Source of the DNA: Saxidomus purpurata
Lineage: Eukaryota; Mollusca; Bivalvia; Venerida; Veneridae
Length of the DNA stretch: 64,000 nt
Direction of reading: 5' to 3'
Assembly: GCA_022818135.1 (NCBI GenBank)
Contig: JAFMSR010000016.1
Location: 11,899,649-11,963,648 of the forward strand
Positions 1 to 13,300 of this stretch are shown in pieces; the stretch's first letter is position 1; each line of letters starts with the position of its first letter. The translations under genes were made by a program, and so were the position numbers. The notes beneath the pieces are model-generated. The model ran no database searches. It saw nothing but the letters and a program-made list of their open reading frames with translations, and was not told the origin of the DNA.

Positions 1-1281
1 GAACAAGAGCTATCTGTCTAATGGTGGCAATATAAAATAGTTTAAATGCATAACTTTACTACAAACTGAATTTATTAAACCAAAAGACTTATATCACGTC
101 AAAAACTAGTGTCCAATAATATAGTATGGGTGAATCAGGAAGAGATACGATATCTGTTTATGTAAAGAAAGAGTCACGATTGGTTGTAATTAAATAAAAA
201 GTGCGGATCTCTCATGTATGAAGTATGCAGAGTGAAAATACGTATCCCGCTAATTGTGTTTACTGGGATTGGCAAATAAAAGTTTTGATAGAAAGGCTTG
301 GTTATTGGCTTATTTGAAATAGTTTTAATAAAAGTATTTTAATTCAGATGCTAAAATGATCAATACAGGACCAATTTCAACAGGAACAGATAGGAATTAG
401 ATCTATTGTATTCATAGAATGATTAAAATTGATTACTAGGTTTCGTACTTAGTAAGAAATTTTTTTTTTTTTTCCGAAAAGACACCTTTTTTTGTTGGGG
501 GTTAATGGTTTTGGTATTTGGCTGGGAGTTATCTAGAAACAAACATAAAATAAACTATGTGTGGACTCCGCATTTTGAAAAGATAATTATAACAATAATA
601 ATAATCTTTATTTATATAAGATAAGTCATTTGGTCTGTATGTTTAAAACAAAACTCATCTAACATGATGTCTTCTTAGAAATTGCATTGTAGATACAAAA
701 CAACAATATCAATTTACCAAATGAGCAAAGCTAAATGCTAAAGCCAAAATACATTCACACTATGTCAAGGTAAAGTCAGCGATCTGGATTATCCATAAAC
801 ATTATTTATAAGGAGCTTGAAGAATGAAGATTTGAACTGCTTTAAAGTTTTACTGCTTCTTACGGGAATCTCATTACATATACATGAATCTTCAAATGTT
901 TTATCTGAGTATTGTGATTAAGGTGTGGATATTGTAAGATCTTTATTAGCCGTGGACCGTTAAGCTTCTTGCCATTTTCCCATCCTCGTCCATCATAACA
1001 TTGAGTATCTCTCTGACAGATTGTTCTATTTCCTTTACAAAGACACTCTCGATAAACAACCGTGGAGTATTACCGAAACACTGGCTGATGAATATAGTTT
1101 TCCATCAGCTGTAATGTCAGCGCTACAGGTGCATACCGTGTGTATCAACTCGCCCCAGTTCTAAAGCGGAAATACTACTTATAACTACATTCAATGTCTT
1201 AAGGGATTACATGTCCCCTATAATTCTTATTCCGGGTGAAGACTCAGCAACATCAGTTTATCTTGTTTTTATGAGATCGCG
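1..1281. other. gene-free AT-rich stretch with a LINE-tail-like fragment
   Basis: No exon with coding character and consensus splice sites was found on either strand. A T-run sits near 462-474. Near 590-625 the minus strand reads like the 3' end of a CR1/L2-type element: an ATAAAGATTATT-type string running into an ATT repeat, resembling the end of the better preserved LINE fossil that stops near 38324 on the plus strand. The rest is unremarkable. Confidence 0.5.
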
Positions 1282-2032
1282 TAATATACACCTAGAAAAA
1301 AGATAAGCACCCCCTGGAAGTTATACATTGACTTCAAAAACTTGTATCATGAAATCACCTTCAGATAAACGAAGGAAAAAATGCTGTAAATCATATCAGC
1401 ATCCCTCTGCACGAACTGCAAACAGTTTTGCGCTGCAAGTGAAAGTAGATTTCTTTCAAAAGGATCCCAGGTTCATCTGAAGCAGAATAGTCAGGGTCAG
1501 GGTGGTCACCCAGGCACAGTGAAGGTTTACTCTGCTACTGAACGTATGAAGTATGGATGCCATCTGAAGACTCAAAATTGCATTTTTTTACTCTAATTCG
1601 CCACCTAAATTCTTCCTATGACCTCTACAGTCCCATACTTAAATGTGATTTTGATTTCGGATAAAACGGCACCCGATTATGGTTTCACAATATCACCCGA
1701 AAAGCCCAGTACGGATGTCATCTGAAGACTTAAAATTGCTTTTTTACTCTAATTCGCTACCTAAATTCTTCCTATGCCCTCTACAGTTCCATACTTAAAT
1801 GTGTTTTTTGGTTTCGGATAAAACGGCACCCGTTTATTGTTTAACAATATCACCCGAAAAGCCCAACAAAGTATTATAGTTTTGCCGTATTCTGTTTGCC
1901 AGAGGGTTGCTGTCACGGATTACATTCTTCTTCCCTAGCTCATTTTGACGATATTTTCATGATAAAACTTCGTTAAATCAGTCACTCTAAAACTTTCAGG
2001 GGGTGCTTAACTTTTTTCTTTGTGTATATATG
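1282..2032. mobile_element. non-autonomous element with ~80 bp imperfect terminal inverted repeats
   Basis: The left end (1282-1360) and the reverse complement of the right end (about 1950-2032) align for some 80 bases, sharing an AAGCACCCCCTG core, a GAAGTT/GAAAGTT stretch and a TATCATGAAA block further in. There is no transposase frame between them. The interior holds a recent tandem duplication. This is best read as a deletion derivative of a DNA transposon or a large MITE; the superfamily cannot be named from the ends and no target duplication was established. Confidence 0.6.
1553..1865. repeat. two-copy tandem duplication, ~158 bp unit
   Basis: Two adjacent units match almost throughout. 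Each begins GGATG(C/T)CATCTGAAGAC and ends with a CACCCGAAAAGCCCA motif. They differ by scattered substitutions and small indels. The duplication lies inside the inverted-end element at 1282-2032, so it probably formed in or after that element. Confidence 0.85.
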
Positions 2033-2483
2033 CTACAACCAAACAGGTGAAGGACGATGATACTCTCACCTTGTTTTCCTTAAAAAAGGCCAAGAAATTC
2101 TGGATTAACAGTCATACAATGTTTTGATTCCGGGAGACAAAACTATGAATGAAAACGTTAACGTCAACACACTGACGTCATTAGTTGTACAGTTCAAATT
2201 AACGGTACGCATTTAAATCGATTGGCTGCTTTGTTAGTTTCTGAATCTGACGTTTTCTGCATAATGTCAGTCAGGTATTTCTTTTTATATTTTATGTAAT
2301 AGATTATCAAACTAACATAAGTTTGTATAATATAGTTATGTTTGATATCTTGAATGGTTGCCCGAATAGGGGAGTGAATTCCAACAGCTAGCTACTATCT
2401 ATGCTGTTTTACGCATTACCGCCGGACTCGAAAAAGGTCCGTAGTAGTTACGATAGTTTTCAAAAAGTCGGCGTCTAAGAATC

Positions 2484-2651
2484 GAAATAATCTATGTCTT
2501 GGAGTGCGTTATCGAATTGAAGCAGTTCCGTCGATAATGTGCCTGTGTAATAATTCACTCGGGCTTCGCCCTCGTGAATTATTCCGCCAGGCACATCACC
2601 TCCGGGGAATGCTTCAATTTCGATAAAGCACTCCAAGCCATAGATTATTTC
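2484..2651. repeat. 168 bp foldback (long imperfect hairpin)
   Basis: The left arm starts GAAATAATCTATG and the right arm ends CATAGATTATTTC. The arms stay complementary with mismatches and small bulges through a TTGGAGTGC / GCACTCCAA block and a GTGCCTG / CAGGCAC block to a GC-rich centre near 2555-2575. There is no room for a gene. It is likely a foldback MITE. Confidence 0.8.
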
Positions 2652-5600
2652 TTAAATAACTTTTATCAGGCCAGTAATATGTGACTTATAATAAGTAATT
2701 TTTTTACCGGGCTAGTTTTAACAGTTCTAATATTTTCGTTCAGATAATTGAAGGTATAAAACTATTTGATAAGAACGCCTTCCTGATTCTAAGTTAGTTC
2801 ATGTATGATCCTGGTATAATTGAAGGGAATAAATACTTTTTGAGTTATGCTCTGTACAAAAAAAAAGTAATAAGGGGCAGTAACTCAAATATTCATAAAG
2901 CTTGAGCTATGATTCTTACGCATTGCAATTCTTCTGGAGTAATGCAGCGCGCAAGAAAAAGTAACAAATTGCAGTAACTCAACAAACATTAATGAAGGTA
3001 CAGTTATTATTATTGTACACTGCACCTCCTCTCATTATCCTCTATTTACACGTATATATTAAGTATCAACACTTTTGGAGTATGGATGGACGGACAGAAA
3101 ACGGACGGATGGATGGACGATGTGGTCACTGAAGGCTTACTTGACGCAATCAAAAATAATATTTAGGTAAATCTTTTTCATGTGACTGATATTATTTCCA
3201 TTTCTATATTTTATTTTTACGCGGGAGTAAATTAGAAAAGTCGGAAGGAGCTACTTTCATGTCCGAAACTCCGCCTACTTTTCCGAGTGCTTTAATATTA
3301 TTAAAGACAATTGAACAGGAATGTGGGGTATTCACCACAGGGGTCCAGTCAGCCATGCGAATTCACAGCGAATTCACAGTAGATGTCAATTAACATGACT
3401 GGTCACTGGTAGACTAGCTTCTGTTTATCATATTCAGCTACTGTATAACTTCCTTACATTATGTACAGATAATGTAGGAAAGGGATGTTAGTTAATTATT
3501 AAGTTAATTATACATAAATTTTAAGACCTTCATAAGATGTTATTATTCTATTTTATCAGTTACCTTTTAGGTACATAATTCCCAGTCAAATTAGATTATA
3601 AAAAAATCAACACTTACAGTTATTATATCAAAATTATTTTCTTATATGACAGAAACATAAACTTTTTTTTTTACTTTTAGATTACTGAAAAATAACTGTG
3701 ATTTCAAAGTTAGATTGAGTAATGTTTTAAATACTCAATCAATTACTCTTACAACAAACCAATTATCACTAAGATTAGATGTTACACTTGATACATAAGA
3801 GAAATTTAGTTTTAGCTTATTTTACAGTTAGAAGAAGCGTTCAGTTGCACTTATAATTTACAAAGAAATAAATAGTCAGAAGGATTTTTTATACATCAAA
3901 AATGCATTCAGGCCACACCACAGGAAGGTGCTTAATTACTTGAGCATATTAACTTTCTCAGTATAACTTTAAAATCACAGTTTACTGCATTTATCTAAAA
4001 TATTTTTCATATCCTGCAATAAAAGTAAAATGTCATTATTATATAAAACAGTTTATATAAACAACAGGAAATAAGTTATAAATCAATTATCTGTACAAAT
4101 CAATAAAATTTATGGTTCTGCTATTGTACTACATATCAATTATCTGTACAAATCAATAAAATTTATGGTTCTGCTATTGTACTACATATCAAGTCTACCG
4201 ACAGGCTGCTGGACCTAATCAGAGAGGATTAAAACTGATAAGGGGCAATAAAACGATTAAGATATTTGACCACCTACGGTTTGGGGGGGGGTCACTTATG
4301 AAGGACATTTTAATTGTCTTTAAAGCACTCGAACTGACTATAGAAATATACCGTAGGCATATTAGAATTGTGAATATTGCATGATGAAACTGAATGTAAT
4401 TGCGAAAAGTGCAATTTGAATTTGTTCGATTTAGAATTAGGAAGTGCCCATATCTCGGAGAACAAGTAAACCGTCTTTGATTATACAAAAAAGATACTTC
4501 TCCAGAGATTTTGAAAGTCTTCCAGATGTATTATATTTCATATGTGGCCACGTTTACAACAAATTGGCACCAGGGTCATGGATGGAGTAAAGGTGCCGCA
4601 CCCCGCTAAAAACTTAAGAAAAAATCTCTAGTAGGTGATGTCAGTTTCATATTTAAATGGACGTTAGTGAATAGGATTAAGGTAAGAAAATAGTTTACCC
4701 TATTACTCTGTGTATTATGATTGGGACTTCAGTAAAGGAAAGTAAATCCAGTCTTAAAGAACCAATAAAATAGTCAATAGTTAAATAGTCAAAGCTATTA
4801 CATTATTATCAATTAGTTTTAAATGTTGCTAATAAATGATCGTCAATTAATAACTTCTAATTATTCGGGTTATAAATAAAAGTTTTAAGAAATATTTCTA
4901 AGACGACTTTTAGTCAGATTCTCGAAGGCCAGGCTTTTAAGTTACTCAGCGCAACAAGTGCATTGCCATTGGATTACTATAAAACTGTTCAATTTATGCA
5001 TCGCATAACTGTACCATCTACATAAGCGTTTTAGTTTGCATAAATGAATAACTCCAGGGATTAAAAAAAGACTTTTTATTAATGGATAACTATAATTAAC
5101 AAAATTACAAACAACAGTTGATCGTTTTAGAACAGTATCGTATCACATTAGTTTAGTTGTGTTTGGCATCCAACAGTTATATATATGTCCTTTGGAGTTT
5201 CGACTCCTTTTGGCCGGATAAGTTTTAATCATAAACCAAATTGCTGTGTCAAACAAATGTAAAGTTTTGGGTTTTACTCTAATTTTTGATAGATTCAGAT
5301 GGTAATCTTGCAACTCTTTGGTCAAAACTGTATACATTTTGAAGGTGTAATAAAGACTGATTGATCTTATAACAATAATCAACAAATCAAATTGAAATGG
5401 TAACAAAGGATTCTGTTAACCAAATAAAATGTGGAATTGTTAAATAATTATGTCTGCCGACCAGCGGCAGGTGCGTTATAACATACGAACACGTTAATTA
5501 TGCAAGGACAATGGATGAACTTTTTGTAAAAATAAAGATACCCTACCTCAGTCAAATCGATTTTTTTATTTCGTATTTTATCTTTTCGACTTTCATTTAA

Positions 5601-7395
5601 TTACAAATAATTGATATTAACGGTTTTGTTGTTGTTTTATGACTATTTATAAAAGTAAACTTGGAAAGTTAATATTACAATTTTAAGATCTTGACATATC
5701 GGGTCGAAAGGTCCATGGTTTTAACATGAGCTGTTTTTTTTTCGTTTTTCGTGAAAAAAAATGACATGGCTTCGTATTTCATGTCAAGATAGAATTCATC
5801 CTAATGATATCATAGTGATAATTATTAAATCAATAAAAATATGTATAAAATAATTAAATAAAAAAACAAAGTTAAAAAGATATATACATAAAGGCAGAAA
5901 AGTACTCGAAGAAAAACAGGCGAATGATCCCCAAAGAAACAACTGATATCGTGGCAAAATCATTTTTCTTGGGTTCTAGACTTTCTCATGCTATCTTTTA
6001 TCAGTTTATAAATTTTCGTTGACCTTTCTCTCATAGGTCTTGAGATGTACCCCCCCCCCAAATAGAAAATAAAAGGAAACAAAGGTAGAACATTCAAATT
6101 AAGAATAAATGTTCGTCCCTTGTTGTGCATAAAACGATCTAATGACCACATTTGAGCAAACATTGAAGCTATTATTACCATATAAAATGTTATCAATTTA
6201 GAACGAGTCTGCAGTTATATCTGCTTGCTTACTTTGCCTAAAACTTTATTATGTTACGCATGTTTTCTAGTATTAAAGTATATGTTTTAGACTACGAGAC
6301 TTTGTGCATGAAACTACAATAGCTCAGTTGAGTAATAAATGACCAACACTAGTCTAGCTAGCAAAAATGGCTTGGTAAAATTAGCTGTATGCGTTGAAAC
6401 TTTTATATCAAAATAACTTGTGATAAAATGTATTAGTTCTTTCTTATGTGAAAACCTTTTGTGAATGCAAAATGCGTAGCTATATTTTGAGATAATATAA
6501 TTAAATACTCATAAAATACCGGTATGTAGTATATGTGGAAAAAAATTGAAAATGAAACATTTTCAAAACCAAAATTTCAGCAGAAGGAACAATTAGGAAT
6601 TGTTGTGATGTAACTTTCATACAAGAATATTTTATACATAATACAATTATCCTGTATGTCACGTTTTATACATAGATACCAGTTCAAAACATTAACATTT
6701 GCTAAACGTTTCAAATAACAAATATATATAAACATATCACAGCATATAACAAATAACAAATACATAACGGACCGTGTTTGGCCCAACTTTTAGTATCAGA
6801 ATTGGCAAAAAAGACAGATTATCAGCATTATGTCATAGCACGACTTGTACAGGCACTTGCATTTAGACATATTTAAATACTGCTAAAGGAGAATTACCAA
6901 AACATACATAATTAGTCTATCACCCACACCAATATGTTTTCTGAAAGTTGACTGATTGACCTTTTTTTTAGCACATGAAGGATTGCGAAAAATATAAGAC
7001 ACAGGTAACATACAAACAATCAAAGTAGTTGTAGTAGATTGTCTTGTCATGAGCAGTTACCTGTTGAACAAGATTTAATAAACCTTTATATGGACATGTT
7101 TACAATATAAAAGATCAAATGAGTGAAGCGGGCGGAGATATAATGATCACTTAAGACTTTTTCTTGAAAAATTGACAACGATAAAAGTAAATCTCACAAC
7201 CAAAGCAAGTGGCAACATGGAGAGCATATACAAAGTACATTAAACTGAGTGGAAGTTATTGGCGCCTAATATCCCAGTAATACCTGCAACATTTCAGGTA
7301 TGAAAGCAGAATGTCTTTAAAGATGTCTATGTAGATTGAGCTGAAAGTATGTCACAAAGTATGTCACAAAGTATGTCACAAATTATGCATTCTTC
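2652..7395. other. gene-free stretch downstream of the tetraspanin gene
   Basis: No supported exon. A GGATGGACGG-type stretch near 3080-3120 resembles the low-complexity start of dispersed repeats elsewhere in the window. A small inverted repeat (CTTGACAT ... ATGTCAAG) spans about 5690-5788. The segment just below 7396 should contain the tetraspanin 3' UTR; an ATTAAA-type signal on the minus strand at 7074-7079 is possible but weak. Confidence 0.45.
4082..4187. repeat. perfect two-copy tandem duplication, 53 bp unit
   Basis: The unit starting ATCAATTATCTG at 4082 recurs exactly at 4135, with no difference over 53 bases; the next bases begin a third copy (ATCAA). Identity implies a very recent duplication or an assembly artefact. 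Confidence 0.92.
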
Positions 7396-10300
7396 TTATT
7401 TCTTCGGGGCCGTCTTGTTTTTCCTGACGTCAAGAATCAGAGCTACTCCAAAGACGAGCAATGCCAACTGTAAAGGAATAACAATAAAATTATCTGTCAA
7501 ACAACAAAACCAATGAAAATATAATACCGAGTCGTGATTATTAATGGAATTAAAACATGTGGTGTAATTTCGCTTGTACCTTTAGGACGATACGAAGAGC
7601 AAAATACTGTTAACGATTTGATACTAATTAAATGGTCTAATTATTAGTATTTGGAGCATATGGCGTAATGCTCTGTACCAACTTTAGAATGTATCCTTTA
7701 AGGACTGAAAACGTACTGTAGAGCAAATATAAGCTATGCTTACACAATTTTAAGAGAAATATTAAGACTTAAAGTACTTTAGATACTATATGGTAATGTT
7801 GTAACTTTCTAATATATGAAAGAATCTGGAATTAAGAGTTGTTAATGGATATAGAGGAATATTAAAACTACACTACTTATAACTGAAAATGAGGAGGATA
7901 GAGACTGGTTATCGCTGGACAGTGACTAACCAAATATTCAAAAACGGTGTTGAGTTGTGGACACAGTTTTGTCCACTAACAGTCTAACGCTATATGGTAT
8001 AATACGACAAATTATGAAGTAAGTTGATAGTCCCGACCGACCTATGATCAACGAGTCAGGCTGCCAAGATTCAAATCTCAAGAAATATATGAACATTAAA
8101 CTCCGTATATAGCGAACCCGTCGGGATCCTGATTTCCAGAGTAAGTTATATTCATAACTAGCATTTTCATATGAAATAAAGAAGGGAAGAAAGTCGGACC
8201 CAGAATCATTTTTCCTTATATCCGGAATTTCGCTATATCCGGAGTCGTTATATAAGTAGTTTACTGTATGCTTTAATTCTTCTGCAGACGACAGATGAAA
8301 TTTATAAATAATCCCATAATTAATGGCACCTATATCTAAATATAGACGAAAATTACTGATAACGAAAGTAAAAAAAAATAAAAAAAAATGTCAGTATGAT
8401 ACAAAAAACTTTGTCAGATTATGTGCTGACAAACCATCCTCTTTCACAAAACATGCGCTGCAAATATTGAATGCTGTACACATACGGCTAGAAGTCTTTA
8501 TTTCCGGTCTTGTTCTTCTTCAAGCTACACAAAATAATGATCCCAAACAATATGAGAAGAAGCTGTAACGAAAAATATCACGGCTCAATTTATATGATAA
8601 TATTTTTTTCTGTTTTTACAAGAACTTTCACAATAGCGAGTGTGTCGTGTCTGTTAGAAAAGCCATGCAGGAAATGATCAAGCGCAAATTGGTATTGGGC
8701 AGTGCAGAAATAATCTAAAAGTTAAACCGATTAGTTCGTGCACTTTAAAAATTGCAAACCAAATAAGAAGTCACAATAAGCAACTAGAGTCAAAGACGTT
8801 GCACACATTACCGAATATGTTTATTTCTTATCATCCACTATCAAACCAAGATCATATGTTTTTGATTGATATGTACGGTTGGATGCAATGCCTATTCTAA
8901 ACAAAGGTCGCGTATTTACAGAAATAAAAACAGTAACAAATGGTGCAAAAAGATCCAACAGTAGTGCAATTAGACATGTGCATGAAGTGCATTAAATAGA
9001 AAAATCATGCTGAGTGTGCAAAAGAACTAAAAGATAAACCAAACAATGTTGTCAAGTCAAGCAAATAGACAAAGCACTTTGCTGCTTGTTTAAAACATCA
9101 TGGGGGATATATTTGAATAATGAATAATAAATAATGTTTCTATTTATGTGTGAAAAGAACAAAGCGATGTGCAACTGATATATGTTTCAAGGTAACTAGT
9201 GTTTCCAGTCATAAATAAATCACAGTTTTGTGTTCAGTGCAATAAAAAACTATAAGTGGTTGGCAAGTAAATCAATTTTGCTATATTTCATGGCATTTCG
9301 CTGACAATGCGAATCGTTTGTCAAAGATTCATTGAAGTTTACTATTTCTGTATAGTTTCAAGTTTATTTTGTTTGAAGAAAGTTTTGAGCCATGTTCATT
9401 TATTGAGTAGATCACAGAAGTGATAGACAAGATACATGTAATGTCTTTTATTTTATGTTAACCAATGGAATACTGTGTTCTATCAGTAAAATATTTTCAT
9501 ATTTTATCAGTCGCAGTGTGGTGATATATGTTTTTTTTCCAATGGAATATGTACATTATGTAGCAATCTTGTTTTATATTCCCACTAAAAAGCTGTTTGT
9601 TTTCAGTGGATATGGAATACATCTCAACTCAAAGAGATACAGTTTTCACATTTTCACTCGCGGTTAGCGCTCGCGAAAGTATTAAAATTGTATCAATTTT
9701 CGTTGAGATAGTATTCCATATCCATTCAAAACAAACAAATATCCTTTATCTACCAGTAAAACATTTTAGAAGTTTACTTTTTTTCGCTACTCATTGAATA
9801 AGAAAATCTTCTTTTGAATCATTTAATTACGCCTCAACGTCGGAATGATGGTACCAGATTCTATATCTGGCCGGAAGTGTACAAGACGGTTTAAAGATAT
9901 TGGCCTTAAAGTCCCAGAACCACATCGATAAGTAGCTCTTATTTTATCAAGAAAGATATCTTACCGGCGGAAATGACCTTTATTTGTACCAAAAACATTT
10001 GAACAACTTAACCTGCTAAGTCGATGTACATGCAAGAAATATAAAGCAGTATTTTTTTCAATGATAAAAAGGAATTCTGGAAACTCTTTTTCGTGAAAAA
10101 ATTGGCTTGGATACAAAAGAAATGAATATGTCAACATTGATTATAGTTAATAGAACATGGTTCTATAGGATAATTGTTGGTTTCGGTGTAAGATCACGTT
10201 ATAATTTTTCCGGGGGGGGACCAAAAGTGATATTTTCACAGTGGGGGGGCAGCCACGAGTGAAAATGACAATTTTGGTGTTCACGAGTGAAATTAACGGA

Positions 10301-13300
10301 TATACACCGATACCAACAATTTTCTGTTTATTTTATCGTTAAAACTCTTTACTTTATTGAGTTTGTTTCTATAAAATAACGAAAATCGCGGGAAACGTCA
10401 TCAAAAAAGGGCATAGCGCAAATGACGTCATTTTAACGACGTCATCGTCGCATGGTTTCCAGCATTAGGTACTCGTATTTGACGATAAATCCGGGTAGAA
10501 GATTCAAAAACAGTGAAAAATAAAAATGGTAATCCCTGTTCAAAACTGTGGATTATCACTTTTATTTCACTGAGAAAACTGTATAATTCACTCGAAAACA
10601 TTAAATAAATCATTATCCTATCAGTATTATCTATTTCACAATATCAGTAAATTCAAAAGGATCCTGGGACTTTAAACATTTCTTATACGAACCCACACCA
10701 AAGGAGGATATTAATGTTTAATCTAATGTTAATGAATAAATAAAGGGGACATCACTCATTGAAAGGCATTTAAAAGTGCAATGAGAGTCGCTAGCTTGTT
10801 AAGCATGTTAGTCGTGACAAAAAGAAGGAAAGATAAAGCCATATGTTACAAAAATTAAGACATGGTAATACATTGCACATGTTTAATTTTTATATATGAA
10901 TAATAATTCTCTTTAGTTAAAACGACTCTTGTATCTATATTTATCTTTATTTAACAACAAAAAAACACTGATTACTTTATAATATTAAATGGTTTAAATT
11001 TGAGCACAGTTGTATAAATCTAAAACAATTTATCGTGCATCGCTTACTTTGATAATTTATGAAATATTTAAACTTAGACACTTGAAAGTCTTACCTGAAA
11101 AACAGCTATGCCAACCAGAGAACCGACCATTATAGCTGTATTGCCGAGAGTATCTTCCCATATCTTATCATAACAGCCCTTAAAAAAATTAATGGTTCAT
11201 TTCTACTTGAAACAATAAAAAAGTATCGCAACTTTTATGCATATTTGTAAACAATCAACATTTTAAGGTACTAGCGCCTCGCCAAAGCTAAAAGTTTATT
11301 CGCCAAATTTTTAAACCTTTTTATATTTTGTTATGGTTCAAAAGCATGTGAAACCTATATGTTTATGGAAAGGTCTTTTCAATCTTTAACAAAGATTTTT
11401 TTTCTAAAAAGGTTGCTCAAAGGGGAATAATCGGGAAATGCTTGTCAGCACAGCCATTTCATATACCGTTTCATGACCACCTCCGTAGTCGAATGGTTAC
11501 AGCCGCTGACTTGAAATGACTGTAACCTTTAATTGATTCAGGGTCATAGGTTCGAGTCCTGCTACCAACCATTCTCTCTTTATGTGAGGAAGTTGACAGT
11601 TTCTTACAGAGGATAGGGTTCTAGTACTGGTTCTCTCAGGAGACTAGTAGGTAAACAGGGCTTAGGGGGGGGGGAGTAGGGTCGTGGTGGACGTAAACTT
11701 CGACAAACTACAATGTATAGGTAAAATTCGCTATTTGCGTGCGTTTCATGTTTATATTATGGTTGATTGTTGTGGATTTCACGCATGAATGAATTCGTAA
11801 CGGGTAGATTAAACATATGCTACAATACTTTAGTAATAGTTTTTTGCTTTGATATGTTATACAGACGAAAATTAATGACGATCTCATTTGAAACATATAC
11901 GAATATCGAATTGGATCTATAATACATTGTATACCGTTTCTAAATAATTATTTGCAGTTGTTGCCGTAGTTGTGTCTGCGCAGGAGAAATCTGTAGAAGT
12001 TGGCAGTGTTTTACAGCAAGCTAAAGGTGTTTTTAATGTGTACCCATACGCGGCATAGTTCACAACCCAGTTATCTGCTCCCGTGAAGTCCGCATAGCTG
12101 TCAACACCACAGCAATCCACCTGGAAAAAGTGTTATAAGACATTCAACTTGAAATATCTATACACGAAAATCAACCTAAAAATATCTACATTGTGAGTTT
12201 CTAAGTGCTACTTTCATTTTGCCAGATGACCATACAATTGCTGAGTACAATGTCTCCAACACTGTGTCAGTACGACAAGCAAATATATTACACAACTTGT
12301 TAAATGGTTAAATACTAGAATCGGAGACAGAAAACATAGTTTAACAGCAGTTGGAATACCTAAAGAAATACATGTACTTTTATACAAGCTGCAAATTAGA
12401 AAGTTTTACAGGACCTGTGATTTTTTCTCTCTTAAACAAAGGCACTGTAAAGCATAACGCTTTGCACTGATAACGATGCTGTACGTCCAACATTGCCCGC
12501 AACAACATGGACAAATTATCAACACATTCAGTCACCACTCTTATAAGGAGATGTTTGTCTTTAAAAGTATTTGGACATATAGCCGTATCATTTATGCAAA
12601 GTTTCAGAAAAATCGAAAATATATTGATCAAACTGCATTGATCGGACAACGATAGGGCCACGACAGGAAAGGACCACGAAAGGAGTGGCAAAGATAAAGT
12701 ACTAACCTGTGTTTATTTAAACATACGGTCGTATCTGGGAGCACCGATTCTTTAAGATAGGAACAATTTAGTAACATGTAAAAATGACTGATTTCACTTT
12801 TTCTTGCGCAAAATTTATGCCAGATTGACGAATATAGTGATTCATACAAAATAGTGCACATGTATTACAATGTCCTGGTCTTTTCTGACGGTATTATTCA
12901 ATACGCGTACTCAGACGATCTCTTCAATAAACTGATAATATCGTCTGTGTCGAGACCATAACAACCAATACAAGTAACAAAACCCTCATCATATATCTGT
13001 CTGTATATGCATATTTACGCATTGGGAATACGGAATAAGAAAATGACATTAGCGTTATCTTTCAGACTCCGACTGTACCGACAATATATCAATACAAATT
13101 TTGGCAATCTGAGATAAATAATTGCACACTTAGCCTTATGTGCAATAAAGGTGCAGTCACTGAATGCAGCAATTTTCAGTTTCACTCTTTACTGCATATG
13201 CTATTTGGCTATACAGCCAATCTTGTTTTAGTGCGAAAAGCACTCAGAAGTTCAAATCTCTAGAATAAAATCGTTGAGAGGAGTTCAGAATAGCTGCAGG

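Noticed and set aside
11482..11565. tRNA-Ser(TGA) gene
   Set aside because: A and B boxes are present but the anticodon and variable arms are not well paired; it runs into a SINE body.
12380..12861. Two overlapping minus-strand open frames in the tetraspanin locus
   Set aside because: They lie in the intron between exons 4 and 5, have no family resemblance and are not needed for the continuous phase-0 model.
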